Part shown: piece by piece, positions 35,117 through 46,631 of the stretch
Layout: each line of letters starts with the position of its first letter
Numbering within the stretch: the stretch's first letter is position 1
From: Metaphire vulgaris
Lineage: Eukaryota > Annelida > Clitellata > Crassiclitellata > Megascolecidae
Length of the DNA: 64,000 nucleotides
Reading direction: 5' to 3'
Assembly (NCBI GenBank): GCA_018105865.1
Contig: CM030848.1
Location: forward strand, 14,279,699 to 14,343,698
Position numbers and translations under genes: made by a program
Notes under the pieces: generated by a model
What the model saw: only the letters and a program-made list of their open reading frames with translations
Told to the model about the DNA's origin: nothing
Databases searched by the model: none

Positions 35117-35366
35117 TTAATATCGATTGAACATTGGGCTATAGGATTTGGTGGAAAAGAGTGAATTCGACCGTATGTATAGGCCTATGTAGGCCTACGT
35201 CGTCTTTAGTTCTTATTTTTATTGCGCTATTTCGTTGCGTGGCGTTCTGAACGTGGTTGACTCTTTCTAACACGCGGACTTCATGGGCCTCTCAGTGACG
35301 ATCGAATTTCAAGAATTAAAGAAGACGCAAAAATGAACCAAGATTCGATTAGGCGATTATGTGACG

Positions 35367-35367
<1 letters not shown>

Positions 35368-35446
<79 letters not shown>

Positions 35447-35476
35447 AATATAACATGCATATATATATATATTCTT

Positions 35477-35528
<52 letters not shown>

Positions 35529-35540
35529 TGTTATATCTTC
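35368..35540. repeat. (TA)n tracts with internal inverted repeat
   Basis: Two (TA)n runs separated by ATAACATGCATATATA..., with the reverse-complementary TATATGCATGTTATAT at the right end. Confidence 0.85.
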
Positions 35541-36309
35541 TACGCGCAATGCCTGTATTTTGCCATAAAGAAATCGTCATAAAAATGTACTACTTCATAC
35601 ATAATGTAGCGAAATCATTATACAATTCACGATCAATTATTTCCTTTGAGTGGTCACAGCGTAGGAGACAGACGAGCGTCGTCGTCGGTCATTTTTTCTC
35701 CAATTAATTTAATCCACCGACAGATGGCTTAAATTAATAGAGAGAGAAAATCTGCAGTCTACAGGAAGAGGGGATTGGACAAACGACGGATATTTCGCGA
35801 AACCAAAGTATATTTTCGCCACTATGGGGCTTGACCATGCACAGCGCGGCGGCCGAATAATGCATGACGGATGGAAATTGTGGCTTTATTGAGAAATAAG
35901 TAGACGAAACTGGCCGAGTAAAGAGCTCCGGAATTTTAAAAAACCCACTGCACATGGAAGCGCAACTATTCGCGTCCTATACCTTATGATCAGCGCCGTA
36001 TAGACTGCGGCGGGCTCTGTCGTGCCAGGTGCCACATGTAGCAGGGGACTTAAGGCCTTAAGGTCAAAGATCATAATTCAGTTCTCTTCTGATCTCGATG
36101 CAGGGGAATTCTCGCTGTTTCATCTTGTGGGTGGGTGGGTGGGTGGGTGGTGGGTGGGTGGGGACGGAGGCTTCGTTTTAAGTCGTATATGATGACGATG
36201 AAAGATTATAATGATGGTCTAATTTGATTCGATACACATGGGTGGGTGCTGTTCAGTGCATGCGACAGAAGTTGTATTACTTTTCGAAATATTGCAGTTG
36301 ATTGCCCTA

Positions 36310-36311
<2 letters not shown>

Positions 36312-36381
<70 letters not shown>

Positions 36382-36415
36382 TAGCCATATATATATATAT
36401 ATATATCATATGCAT
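36312..36415. repeat. (TA)n microsatellite
   Basis: Long TA run, then a second after ATCATAGCC. Confidence 0.95.
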
Positions 36416-36483
36416 ATATTATACACATGAATAGTGCCCAAACCCTTAACTGTGAATTTACGGTTTAACTCAATGTAAAATGA

Positions 36484-36690
36484 CGGGACACAAGAATAGT
36501 TGTGGTTTTAATTCGTTTATCACTCTTCTGAATTTTTGCACATTATAGCCTACTGTAGCACTAGTCCTTGCCCTGTCCAATTTCAAACAGGGTATCAATT
36601 TTATAATATTTTTGTGGTCTATAAAACCTGTAATAGAAGAAACCAGCTCTCTTAAGCGCCATCTTATCTCTCGATTGATTTTTTAGACAT
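36484..36690 (+). mobile_element. Fragment of the Tc1/mariner-like family
   Basis: CACTCTTCTGAATTTTTGCA, TATAGCCTACTGTAGCA and GTGGTCTATAAAACCTG match the interior of 5375-6101; ends not seen. Confidence 0.6.
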
Positions 36691-37015
36691 TTGACAGAGT
36701 GACGGAATAGAGGGGAGCGCACATCGACACTTTCGGGACAAAGGCCATTCGCGTATTCTCTTCGCCCATGCTAAACCCCTTCCCCTCCCTCAAAATTAAT
36801 TTTCAACGGTTTTGCGCAAATTCCACGACCGGTCACCGTACCTCACCCCAGTTTCATCCGGATGGAGTTAAGTCACGTGACCCATCTGCTTTCCTTTCAC
36901 TCCAAGCGACTTTCGTATATTGTCGCACTTTTATGAAAGGGAAAGACTAATTGACAAAGTTGGCAAACGTAACAGCCACGTAAGACGTGGTCCTGTATAA
37001 TTTGTACCAGTGAGC

Positions 37016-37051
<36 letters not shown>

Positions 37052-37325
37052 GTGCAAATGAGTGCCAATGGAGATATCTGTTTAACGTCTCTTCCCGACA
37101 AATAAATCGCGACAGGTCCTCTGTTCTGGAAAGTTCTGAATCCCGAAGACAAGAGGAATATAAAAAAATCCACTCCCTGCGCGTGGATCGGGTGCAAGGT
37201 AAGAGCTCCATTTGGCATTTGAAGCAAGCGTTCGAATGAACATTCAACGCATTCATTAATCGTAGTGAAACACAACACACTAATCCGCATTGAAAGTGCA
37301 GTAAAAGGTGACCTCATGATGGACA

Positions 37326-37545
37326 AAACTTTGTATTCTCTGTTTCTCTGTCTTGACTCTCTGTCTACCTCTGTCTCTATTTCACCGTCTCTGTCTCTGT
37401 CTCTGTCTAGTGTCTCTGTCTCCACGTCTGTCTCGAGTCTCTGTCTCTGTATCTCTCTGTCTCTGTCTGTATGTCTGTATGTCTGTCTATCGGTTTGTCT
37501 GTCTGTCTGTCTGTCTGTTTCTCTCTCTCTCCCTCTCTCTGGCTT
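37326..37545. repeat. CT/TCTG-rich tract
   Basis: Imperfect (TCTG)n, (TC)n mixture. Confidence 0.9.
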
Positions 37546-37960
37546 TCCTCCATTTCCTAGAAGCAGCATTTTCCGAGCGTCCTAGAAACAGGTCGGCACG
37601 CGCCCATTGGACCCGGCACGCTGTCCTTCTATGCTCGTATACAATGACCGCCACAATGACCGCCGCTTCCAATCTATGCGCGACCTCTTCCGGGCGATTC
37701 CTAATTTAGAACGCACACGCCATATGGTCGTCCGTATGACTGGACAGAAATCCGTCGAAGTACGGACGCATTGCCGATCAGATTACGACGGAAAGGAAAA
37801 CAAACTGAATATATCTGATATACGCTGTACTATCTGTCGCCAATAGTCTAATCTCGCGATATATTAAGATCGGTGAAAAAATCGTTCACCAGAATTCTCT
37901 TGTTTAGCAGAAGACATCCCATTTTCTTAAAAACCATGAGCGGCAAAACACGTATTATAC

Positions 37961-38025
37961 GGGGGCGTAGCGACAGGGGTATATCGGTATATACCCCCCC
38001 ACAAAAAATCAGACTTAAAGTGTTT
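37961..38025 (-). mobile_element. hAT-like MITE family F, fragment
   Basis: GGGGCGTAGCGACAGGGG and TATATCGGTATATACCCCC match one end of family F; the rest is missing. Confidence 0.55.
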
Positions 38026-38174
38026 AATGTGTCAATCGTTCACGGCGCTATATAAATGCACGCTTCGCGCTTTTTCCCCGCACCTACCGCCTGCTGCGCT
38101 ATATAAAATAACTACGCAAAACCGTCTGGTTGCAAAGAGTCATAGATCTTCGGAAATGAGCGGTTGTCGTCTGC

Positions 38175-38282
<108 letters not shown>

Positions 38283-38809
38283 GGAGGACCGTCGACACGG
38301 GAGGTTTAGATTATTTCCTGTCTGGAAACCGAAAGGGTTTCGTACAAAACCGACTTTCCCCCTGTCCGAGAAGACGCAAGCGCATCACGTATGCCCCCGA
38401 CCGTCGCCCCTGTGCAGCCATCGCTATACTGCCTTCGTCTTCGTCTTCGTCGCCTGCGTCTTCGTCTTTATCGAGACACGAACGAGACAGCGGCGGACAC
38501 GGCTAATGGCGTTTAAAATGCGCCGTCCGAGACGAATAGATCTCCTTTATCTCAATCGTCCTATGCGTCTGCAAACAGTTAACTGGACATTTTGATTTCA
38601 TGTTGAGTATCCATGCTGAGAATAGCTTCCAAGAATAACAATTCTGTTGGAAATTCTATTCGTCGAGAAGATGGACTGGTCAACGCTGAATACGATATAA
38701 CAGTCAGGGTGTGATCTTTAGTGAGGTAAGACGAGGAAAATATATAGTCTGCATTTATCTTCACGTGTAAATTCGGCGAAAAACAAAACACCAATCCAGA
38801 AGAACTTCG

Positions 38810-39149
38810 TTATAACGGACTTGGTTAAAACGCATACTCGGTTTTAGGGTACTGCAATGTACGGTCCCTTGTGATCAGTGCTCGAATTGTGAGAAAATGA
38901 AAGAGGGGGGTTCATGGCGAGCGTGGTGTTTTAAGAATTTACACTTTTGTCATTTTTGCATTTCTCTAGGGAGGGTCTGCCATTTTAAAGAGGGGGCTGA
39001 ACCCCCCAATCCCCTAACCCCCCAGCAATTCGAGCTCTGCGTGTGATGCGCTACCGTATTGGACGGTATTGGATACTCTATAACGTACCTCGGATATAAC
39101 GTACTCAATTTTACGGATCCGTTAAGTACGTTATAACGAAGTTCAACTG
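38810..39149 (+). mobile_element. Tigger/pogo-like MITE
   Basis: Ends ACTTCGTTATAACGGAC and GTTATAACGAAGTTCAACTG, followed by TA repeats. This TTATAACGA type of terminus is usual for Tigger/pogo elements. It carries the nested family H copy. Confidence 0.6.
38876..39039 (+). mobile_element. hAT-like MITE family H, nested in a Tigger-like element
   Basis: 164 bp, CAGTGCTCGAATTG / CAATTCGAGCTCTG; flanks CTTGTGAT / CGTGTGAT agree at 7 of 8. Lies inside 38810-39149. Confidence 0.72.
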
Positions 39150-39199
<50 letters not shown>

Positions 39200-39373
39200 G
39201 TGGCGTTCCAGGATTTTCTTGGTGGACCAACTGTACCAGAAGGGAATGAATTCAGCATGGAAGAGTCAAACCGTACTAGAATTGTCAATATATTCTGTCT
39301 CGAAATTTTTCATTAGAGCTTTGCCGCTGAAATGCCACGAAAAATAATGAGCCAATTTGAAAGCAATGATGAT

Positions 39374-39414
<41 letters not shown>

Positions 39415-39417
<3 letters not shown>

Positions 39418-39590
39418 AAGTCTTTCAGAAATCTATTCTCTGTTAGGTTTTATAGACCACAAAAATATTATAAAATTGATAGACCACAAAAATATTATAA
39501 AAAATTGGACATTGACAAATGCAAGGACAGTGCTACAGTTGACTATAGATATGCAAAAATTCAGAAGAGTGATGAAACGAATTAAACGTC
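39415..39590 (-). mobile_element. Fragment of the Tc1/mariner-like family
   Basis: Reverse-orientation match (AAAAATTCAGAAGAGTGATG, TTTATAGACCACAAAAATAT) with a short internal tandem duplication of the ATAGACCACAAAAATATTATAA block. Confidence 0.6.
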
Positions 39591-40200
39591 AGAGGGCAAG
39601 CAAACGTGAATCTGCTCTTCGACCTCTTTGGATGTAGACTTCTGTCAATTTTACTCGTCCAAGATGTCGATGTGGCCTCCCTCCATTCTGGAACCCTGGC
39701 TACGCCAGGGGCGCCCAGAATCAGTGTCAGATTAAAGAAAAATGTTCTAAATCGGTGACTTCCTGCATGTCTGTCTGTCTGTCTGCCTGTCTATCTACGT
39801 GTCTCTCTGTCTCTCTTTCTCTTATATTTAATTAGCCTGTCAAGCGGTGCTACATAATGGTACACCGGTGGCCAAACATGGCGTTCATCTATGAAAATGG
39901 ACATGTTCTCTCTCAGCCGATGCCATTTCGATGCCTAAGTATACATATGCGAGATTATATAACACTTTCCGCCGGGGCAAAGGAGCCGGTGATAGGCGGT
40001 ATCTAGGCCTTACTCTAAGAGGCATTAGAGGCATTAGTTTTTAGGCAAATGCATCTTTCAGATGAAGAAAGTAAGCAAAGCAAGCAAGTAAGTCTATAGT
40101 CGGCCAGTTCTGTATCGCTGGTCATTTTTCTTAGGTCGGATATTCTGCAGGACACAGTTAATTATTCAGCCGGAATTAGTATTCATGGCAGGATCTCTCT

Positions 40201-40266
40201 TTTCGTTCCCCTCCTTCTCCTCCTCCTTCTCCTCCTCCTCCTCCTCCTCCTCCTCCTCCTCCTCCT
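40201..40266. repeat. (TCC)n microsatellite
   Basis: Imperfect then perfect TCC run. Confidence 0.92.
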
Positions 40267-40407
40267 TCGGCAAGTCATTCCCTCTGACGTCCGTCGTGGG
40301 TCCACAGGGGTACAGTTTCAAATATCGACCAGTTGTTTTCCGTCTTCGTTTTCGTCCGAAAGTCACGACTCGACACGTCGTCCGCTGAACCACTAGGCGC
40401 CAGTAAA

Positions 40408-40581
40408 CCTTGCCAAAACGGCCGACAAACAAAAATTATAAAGTCATTCGCAGTATTTTGCACGAATTGTTTTTTTTAAAAATTCACCGGAAAATAGACC
40501 GACAAGTTTAAAAAAGGTAATCCGGAACCCCGGGTGTGGGGGGGATGCATCCCCAGCCGTCAACGTGGTGGAACCGTCATT
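40408..40581 (-). mobile_element. hAT-like MITE family B, truncated copy
   Basis: Opposite orientation; ends GTGGTGGAACCGTCATTG with the family B subterminal GGATGCATCC. Confidence 0.5.
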
Positions 40582-40684
40582 GGGCCTAAGCATGATCAAA
40601 TGGCGCTATAGAAGCTCAGGACTGGATAGACCTATAGCCCTAGCGGAGTTTCGTAATTGTCGGGAAAGACTGCATCCAAGTACA

Positions 40685-40742
<58 letters not shown>
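40685..40742. repeat. (TA)n microsatellite
   Basis: Abuts the Tigger-like fragment, consistent with TA target preference. Confidence 0.93.
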
Positions 40743-40744
<2 letters not shown>

Positions 40745-40800
40745 CCTCGTTATAACGGACTGGGCTATAACGTATATTAGATTATAGAGTACCGCAATGT
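40743..40800 (+). mobile_element. Tigger/pogo-like fragment
   Basis: ACCTCGTTATAACGGAC and GAGTACCGCAATGTA match the left end of 38810-39149; truncated by a family E-type sequence. Confidence 0.5.
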
Positions 40801-41194
40801 AGCCACGAGGGAGGAAGCACTGGGGGCCGGGTCCTCCTCCCGCCCCCACCATATTCCGGATGGGAATAGTCGCGTGATTTGCGCAAAACCGCTGAAAATT
40901 TTTCCAGGGGGGGAGGAGTGAGAGGCAGCCAGAATGATTGGAAGAGATGTGTCAAGAACTCCGTGACGGCTTTGTTTGTTGCTTGTTAGTTTAGTGACTT
41001 TAGTCTATCGATTGAAAAATAATGTCGATGTCCCCCCCCCCTACCCCTGCACCAAATAGTAGTCACTTGAGACTCTTCTCTCTTTGCAACCCAAGACGCT
41101 AATCTCACTGCATTAACGTCCATCGTGTTCATTGTCCTTGGCAGGTCGTTATTACAAGATGACGCGACGGCCATCTTGTGTGTTTGCATGCGAA

Positions 41195-41520
41195 TCAATC
41201 ACTCAGTGCGCATGCGTTCGACGTCCTTCGTCGGGTGAAATCACGTGACTTAGTGCTTTGAGAAAAAAGTAACTGTGTTGATCACATCGAAAACGTCTTC
41301 ATTAATGCGTCCTGCATTGATTTTTCAATCGATGCACCGCCCCCCCCCCCCAACACACACAGAGAAGAAAAACTGGTTATAATTATATGACGTGATCGCA
41401 AATTTTTTGTCATCCATCGTTTCGCGTAAAAGTTTGTCTCATTTCCGACCGAAGAACTGACATTAGGGCGTCACGTGACTACTGGCGTCGTTCGAGGGTC
41501 ACGTGATTTTAATTTTAAAG
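41195..41520 (+). promoter_or_regulatory. E-box cluster upstream of the GPCR
   Basis: Three CACGTG sites in TCACGTGA context at 41242, 41472 and 41500, plus GTGCGCATGCG (NRF1-like, about 41206) and GGCCATCTTG (YY1-like, about 41170), within 450 bp before the GPCR exon. The stretch is mostly free of repeats. Regulatory role is inferred. Confidence 0.35.
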
Positions 41521-41625
41521 TCTGGAGCGGAAGTCGGCATCGTTTCGATCGATGTTTAAACTTTAAATCGAGGCATTTCGATTAGAAGTCGTTGTTTTTT
41601 TGCGATTTCAGAGCGAGTCCCAGGC

Positions 41626-42933
41626 ATGGATCTGGAGTATCCGACCAGCGCAAGCTTCTTCGATCATTCGACGGAGGAGGAGGGGGCTGGAGGAGGTGGA
41701 GGGTTATCTGGGCGGTCCGGAAAATCTCATCAACGCGTCCGTCGCGGTTCCGGTCTACCGGCACCGGAGGCTCAACTGTTCCGGATCGAATGCGTACACG
41801 GAAGACCTGTGCAATCCGCTGGTGCGAGGACTCCTGCGGATCGTGGACAGACTGGACGTCTATCTGCTTCCGGTCATCATCTTCGTCGGCGTCGTCGGGA
41901 ATTTCCTGTCGTTCCTCGTCTTCTCCGGAACCTACCTGAAGCGCATGTCCAGCAGCGTCTACCTGGCCGCCCTGGCCGTCGCCGACCTCGTCTTCCTCGT
42001 CTTCGTGCTCACCTCGTGGCTGGGCAACTTCTCCGTCGACCTGGTGCACGTCAACGGCTGGTGTCAGGTGTCCGTTTACGTGACGTACGTGGCCAGCTTC
42101 CTGTCCGTCTGGTACGTCGTCTGCTTCACCGTCGAACGGCACCTGATCGTCTGCTTCCCGCTCGACCGGCAGACGATCTGCCAGCGGCGACGGTCGAAGG
42201 TCGTCGTCGGCGTCCTGGCGGTCGTCGCCCTCGTCGCCTACAACTTCGCCCTGTGGACGTCGGAGGTCGACGACGCGTTCGGCCAGCCGCTGTGCGCCGT
42301 CCATCGCGCCCGGTTCTACCAGGTCGTCACGACCGTCAACAACGCCGACACGGTCGTGACGCTCGTCCTGCCGGCGATCGTCATCTCGGCCAGCAACGTC
42401 CGCATATCGTGCGCGCTGGCGAAGTTCCAGCGGACCCTGCACTGCGACGAGGCGGCGCGACGGGGGTCCCGTGCCGGTCGCGGAGCAGCGCCAGCGCCGC
42501 CGCCGCCGCCGCCCCCGCCGCCGCCGTCGGTCCGAACTCGTCCTATAACCGGCTGCAGATGCGCGTGACGAAGATGCTGCTCGTAGTTTCGAGCGTCTTC
42601 CTGCTGTGCAACAGCCCGAGCCACGCCATCCGCGTCTACGCGTTCACACGCAGCGCCGTCGATCCCGACTACACGCCGTCGCGTAGGCTGCTGGTCGTTC
42701 AGCGGCTGGCCATGCTGCTCTACTACGCCGGATTTTCGGCCAACTTCGTCCTGTACAACATCTCCGGGGGACGGACGTTCCGTCGAGCGTTTCTGCACCT
42801 CTTCCGGTGCGTCGTCCATCGGGCGGTCGCCTTCTGTTCCCGCGTCGGTCGGTCGAGGAACGGGGCAGAGAGGCAACGGGCGAAGACGGTCGTCAGACTG
42901 AGAACCAGAGCACACGAATGCGCCTACAATTAG
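41626..42933 (+). CDS. Class A (rhodopsin-like) peptide-type GPCR, reading frame broken twice
   Basis: A GC-rich single-exon seven-helix receptor of about 435 residues. Visible parts: TM1 YLLPVIIFVGVVGNFLSFLV with the GN motif; TM2 LAALAVADLVFLVFV with the LAVAD motif; ECL1 Cys in NGWCQ; TM3 ending in ERH instead of DRY (CFTVERHLIVCFPL); ECL2 Cys in QPLCAVH; TM5 VTLVLPAIVISASN; TM6 MLLVVSSVFLLCNSPSHAI; TM7 YYAGFSANFVLYNISG in place of NPxxY. N-glycosylation sites NAS and NCS precede TM1. TM1-TM5 are in one frame, while TM6-TM7 and a plausible start (MDLEYPTSASFFDHS, Kozak GCATGG) are in another. The switches fall in a GGA-rich tract (about 41674-41706) and a CCG tract (about 42494-42530) and cancel each other. 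The FLLCNSPSH/SANFVLY pattern resembles FMRFamide- and TRH-type receptors; the ligand is not determinable. An acceptor at 41611 suggests a 5'UTR exon upstream. Confidence 0.9.
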   Translation: MDLEYPTSASFFDHSTEEEGAGGGGGLSGRSGKSHQRVRRGSGLPAPEAQLFRIECVHGRPVQSAGARTPADRGQTGRLSASGHHLRRRRREFPVVPRLLRNLPEAHVQQRLPGRPGRRRPRLPRLRAHLVAGQLLRRPGARQRLVSGVRLRDVRGQLPVRLVRRLLHRRTAPDRLLPARPADDLPAATVEGRRRRPGGRRPRRLQLRPVDVGGRRRVRPAAVRRPSRPVLPGRHDRQQRRHGRDARPAGDRHLGQQRPHIVRAGEVPADPALRRGGATGVPCRSRSSASAAAAAAPAAAVGPNSSYNRLQMRVTKMLLVVSSVFLLCNSPSHAIRVYAFTRSAVDPDYTPSRRLLVVQRLAMLLYYAGFSANFVLYNISGGRTFRRAFLHLFRCVVHRAVAFCSRVGRSRNGAERQRAKTVVRLRTRAHECAYN

Positions 42934-42935
42934 GC

Positions 42936-42986
42936 CTCTGTCTGTCTGTCTGTCTATCTGTCTCTGTCTCTTTGTCCGTTTCTCAG

Positions 42987-43028
<42 letters not shown>

Positions 43029-43212
43029 GCTCTCTGTGTCTGCGTCTCTTTCAATCTATCACTCTTAACCCCTCTCAATCTCGCTCTCAATCTCTCTGGT
43101 TTTGTTTCTCACTCTGTCCCTTTCTCTGTGTCTTGTGTCTTTCTGTCTGTCTGTCTCTGTCTCTGTGTCTGTCTGTCTGTCTGTCTCTGTCTGTCTGCCT
43201 CTGTCTGTCTGC

Positions 43213-43256
<44 letters not shown>
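42936..43256. repeat. CT/TCTG-rich tract in the GPCR 3' flank
   Basis: Begins a few bases after the GPCR stop codon; probably 3'UTR. Confidence 0.9.
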
Positions 43257-43258
<2 letters not shown>

Positions 43259-43261
43259 CGG

Positions 43262-43350
43262 AGATTGAATTTGGTGCGCCATCGGCTGATGTCCTTACGA
43301 TAATGATAGAGGCGCCACAGAAGTTGATTGATTGATTGTTTGTTTGATTG
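43262..43350 (+). repeat. Short interspersed repeat ending in (TGAT)n
   Basis: GGTGCGCCATCGGCTGATG, GAGGCGCCACAGAAGTTGAT and (TGAT)n, matching 62890-62986. Confidence 0.6.
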
Positions 43351-43566
43351 TCAGTCTGTCTGTCTAGGACTCTAGGTCTATCCATTCCACATACTTTGAC
43401 AACATTCAATCGACCGGCTGCAAATTAGAAACTCATTCCGAACTGAAACTGTCTCTGTCTGTCACAACCCGAGTCTTTTTATCTCGCACAAACACATTCT
43501 GTCTCCCAGATTGAATTTAGGAGAAATTCGACGGAAAAAGCAAACGAAATGACAGCCAGTTCCTGG

Positions 43567-43750
43567 CAGTGGCGGCTCCACCGGGGGCAGGGGCCCGTGC
43601 TCCCTATTGAGTGCCTGCCCCCCCAGTGGCCCCCTGTTGGGACCCTATACTTAATGCTACATACATTAAACAACAGATGGTTGGCCTCTCATGATTAGAA
43701 GTTGCCACCCCAACAGCCCCCCCACTTGCCAAATCCTAGAGCCGCCACTG
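43567..43750 (-). mobile_element. hAT-like MITE family A, copy 5
   Basis: 184 bp, opposite orientation, perfect 8-bp duplication GTTCCTGG. Confidence 0.9.
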
Positions 43751-44039
43751 GTTCCTGGTACTGTAGACCGTTCTCGCGCAGAAGACTGTCTTCACCACCC
43801 TATCCACGGGGTGAGGGCCAGGGCCCCCTCATTTGCTACAGATTGTGACAGTTTATACGTTCGGCCAGTCAAATGTTTCTTTTAAAAAAGCGATTTGAAC
43901 AGCTCGCTATTGAGTTGAACCAGTAAAATAATTTTTGATTTTTAGTCCTTGTCGGATTTGTTCACCTGTTTGTCTCTCTAGTACCCTCTGTATTTTGTAT
44001 TCGTATGTTGCTACGTGTACCTCTAGATATGCCTGCCTG

Positions 44040-44210
44040 CAGTGGCGGTTCCAAGAACTCTTGGTGGGGGGGGGTGCAGTGAATTTTTAGAAAGATGGCG
44101 ACTTGTAGGGGGCTTGGTGAAGCCTGAAAAAGACCAACAAGCAAAAAGGTCGGTGGGGGGGGGGTTAAGGGGGTTCAACAGTCATCATCCCCAACGTGGA
44201 ACCGCCCCTG
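44040..44210 (-). mobile_element. hAT-like MITE family B, short copy
   Basis: 171 bp, CAGTGGCGGTTCCA / GGAACCGCCCCTG. Flanks CCTGCCTG and CCTGCGTC agree at 6 of 8 positions. Confidence 0.65.
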
Positions 44211-44766
44211 CCTGCGTCTGTCTATCTCGAATATTTCTTAGCGGTTGGCGTCTAATCTGCTTTCGATCGGTGACCCAGGAGTGCAAATTCTCTTAGATTC
44301 CATCTAATGATACAGTATCCGGCACTGTCTGCTGAAGCCTGAAGCTGTAATCACACGTGATCTTGGCTGGCTACAGAGAGCGCGATAAGCAAGCGGTCTT
44401 CCTTGTTAGCTGGGACTAATTCCTGTCTCGACTACAGCCCCCTGCATCACCACCCGGGGGCCCCAAAACCACCTGGACGCATAATTGGATACTTAGGCTA
44501 TCTTGACGTGCATGGATGCGGCGAAAAGCACTGGAAATGATTTGTCGAGAAATGCTTGAAAAGATTCCTCCCAGCTAGATCTTTGATAATGCGAATAAGC
44601 CCTTCTATTTGGGAAAAATAATATTATTAACTGCAGCAGCAATAACAATAATAGATGGGTTTTCAGCGAACATTTTTCAGCGGTTTTGATCTCATTTCAT
44701 GCATCCAATTGCGGCTTCTTTATTCTATTTATCGTTTTTTCATAAAAAGTTGACTTCACACAGCAG

Positions 44767-45093
44767 CAGTGGCGTAGCAGCCAAGGAGAGTGAGGGAGGG
44801 TTAAGTCCCCACCCCCGCTTGGTCGGTCGACAAATTTGTTTTGCATATTATTATTCTGCGGGCTGAGGGGGTGTCAAAATCGGGTTTAAGGTAGCAAAAA
44901 GAAAATCGAGAGGCAAAAAATGTGCTCATATAACTACTATAACTTAACCGAGCGAAATAATGAGTGGGCGACCTTTTTGTGTTTTTTGTGTTTTTTTGCT
45001 TGTCAGGATTTTCCGAAGTATGTATTGTTCGAAGTTGGGGAATGGTCGTTTGTAACCCTTCACCCTCTTCGGAAAATCCTGGCTACGCCACTG
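44767..45093 (+). mobile_element. MITE family E
   Basis: 327 bp, CAGTGGCGTAGCAGCC to ATCCTGGCTACGCCACTG; internal TTTTTTTGCTTGTCAGG. Confidence 0.7.
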
Positions 45094-45159
45094 CACATCC
45101 ACGCACAGCGACCGAAACAACCAATGGGCCTTTTTGTCTAAATAGGAAAATAAGTAAGT

Positions 45160-45359
45160 AAAACTTCGTGACTTTATATAGCGCTTTAGGATTTAGTACC
45201 GCAGTAGCTGATCGAACCTAGTCTAATCTTAAAGTTAAACTTCTATAGCGCCACTCCATAGTGCACAGAAGTCTCCGCCGATGGCACACCGGATCAAAAT
45301 CATTCAAGATCCAGGCCAAGTCCAGTGTATCCAGCCGGACAACCAGGTGACAGTATTTG

Positions 45360-45397
<38 letters not shown>

Positions 45398-45450
45398 CGA
45401 AATTTCTATAGCGCTGCCCAGAAGCTTGGCGCATTTCACCAGCGCTCAAT
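45160..45450 (-). repeat. Interspersed repeats with (AAGT)n tails
   Basis: Two copies in reverse orientation: AAGTAAGTAAAACTTCGTGA with TATATAGCGC, and a (AAGT)n run at 45360-45395 followed by AAAACGAAATTTCTATAGCGC. Confidence 0.5.
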
Positions 45451-45807
45451 CCGTAATCCGTAGTCCGTGGTGGTCAAGGTTGTAGATCCAGGTAGATCCA
45501 GGTTGGCAGTCCCAGGAGAGTAGGATGGTGGATATTAACCGTTTCAAAAAGATTGGGTTTACGCCAGCGATAGACAATTATTATCGAAAAGCAATTGGGT
45601 TTTGGGACGCCCGATGACATTATTTTTGCCGAATCGGACGCCTGGTGAGTGCATTTGGTATTAAATCTATGGATTTTCGCAGTCAATTCCCCAGATGGCG
45701 CTTGAATATCAAAAGTCAATAAATCAATCAATCAATCAATCAAATATGAGACTTCTTTAGCGCCATTTTCTTATTCACTGGCTACATCCGTTGACCACCC
45801 ACACAGC

Positions 45808-45909
<102 letters not shown>

Positions 45910-46631
45910 AAGGACGGAGGATGGGTGACGGAAGGAGATGAAGAGAGGAAAAATAGGGGTCACAAATTTGAGTGCCTATTACTGACGAGGGTCGTATAAA
46001 AATATATATATATATATATACAGCATGACGTCATGTACACATAGTCGTTGATGAGACCTTCAATTCAATTGACCTCCCTGTGGTATCGTCGCTGTTAAGA
46101 AGGAAGCTGTCGGCGACCGACTTCACTGTTCACGGTCTCGGCTTATGACGGCCAGCGCCCAACGCATTTCATTACGCCTTTGTCTCTTCCTATAATGCGT
46201 CTTCTGTTGCTGATTTCTAATGTATAGCCACCATTATTTGTATTGTCAATATAGACACACTAATACGGTGGAAAGTGACGGATTTTTCTAGTCCAATGAC
46301 ATCACTGCTAAGCGTTTGAGGGTGCTAAGTAGAAATCTGGGTGAAATATCGACATGAAATTTTGGGTCGCCAAGGTATTTTTTCGAAATTTGAGCGAAAA
46401 TTTGTGGTGTCGTAGGGTTTTCATATTTGCACCGATTGAAGCCCAGTCGATGCCTACAAGGAATCTGGACCCGCATTTTGGATATATATCACTTTAAACG
46501 GTTTAAAAATCTATACAATGTATTTTCTATCGCCCCCCATCGTCTTCGTGTGCTTTCAGGGAGAGGCCTATCTCGGCGGAATCCAAGTCCCCCCCCCCGG
46601 ATCACTTGGCGGTCCCCGTCTTCACAGCCCG

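Noticed and set aside
41582..42442. 286-codon minus-strand open frame
   Set aside because: It is an antisense shadow of the GC-rich GPCR, with Asp/Arg/Glu-biased composition and no domain.
45285..45361. Short coding-looking stretch starting ATGGCACACCGGATC
   Set aside because: It lies inside a (AAGT)n-tailed interspersed repeat and has no family match.
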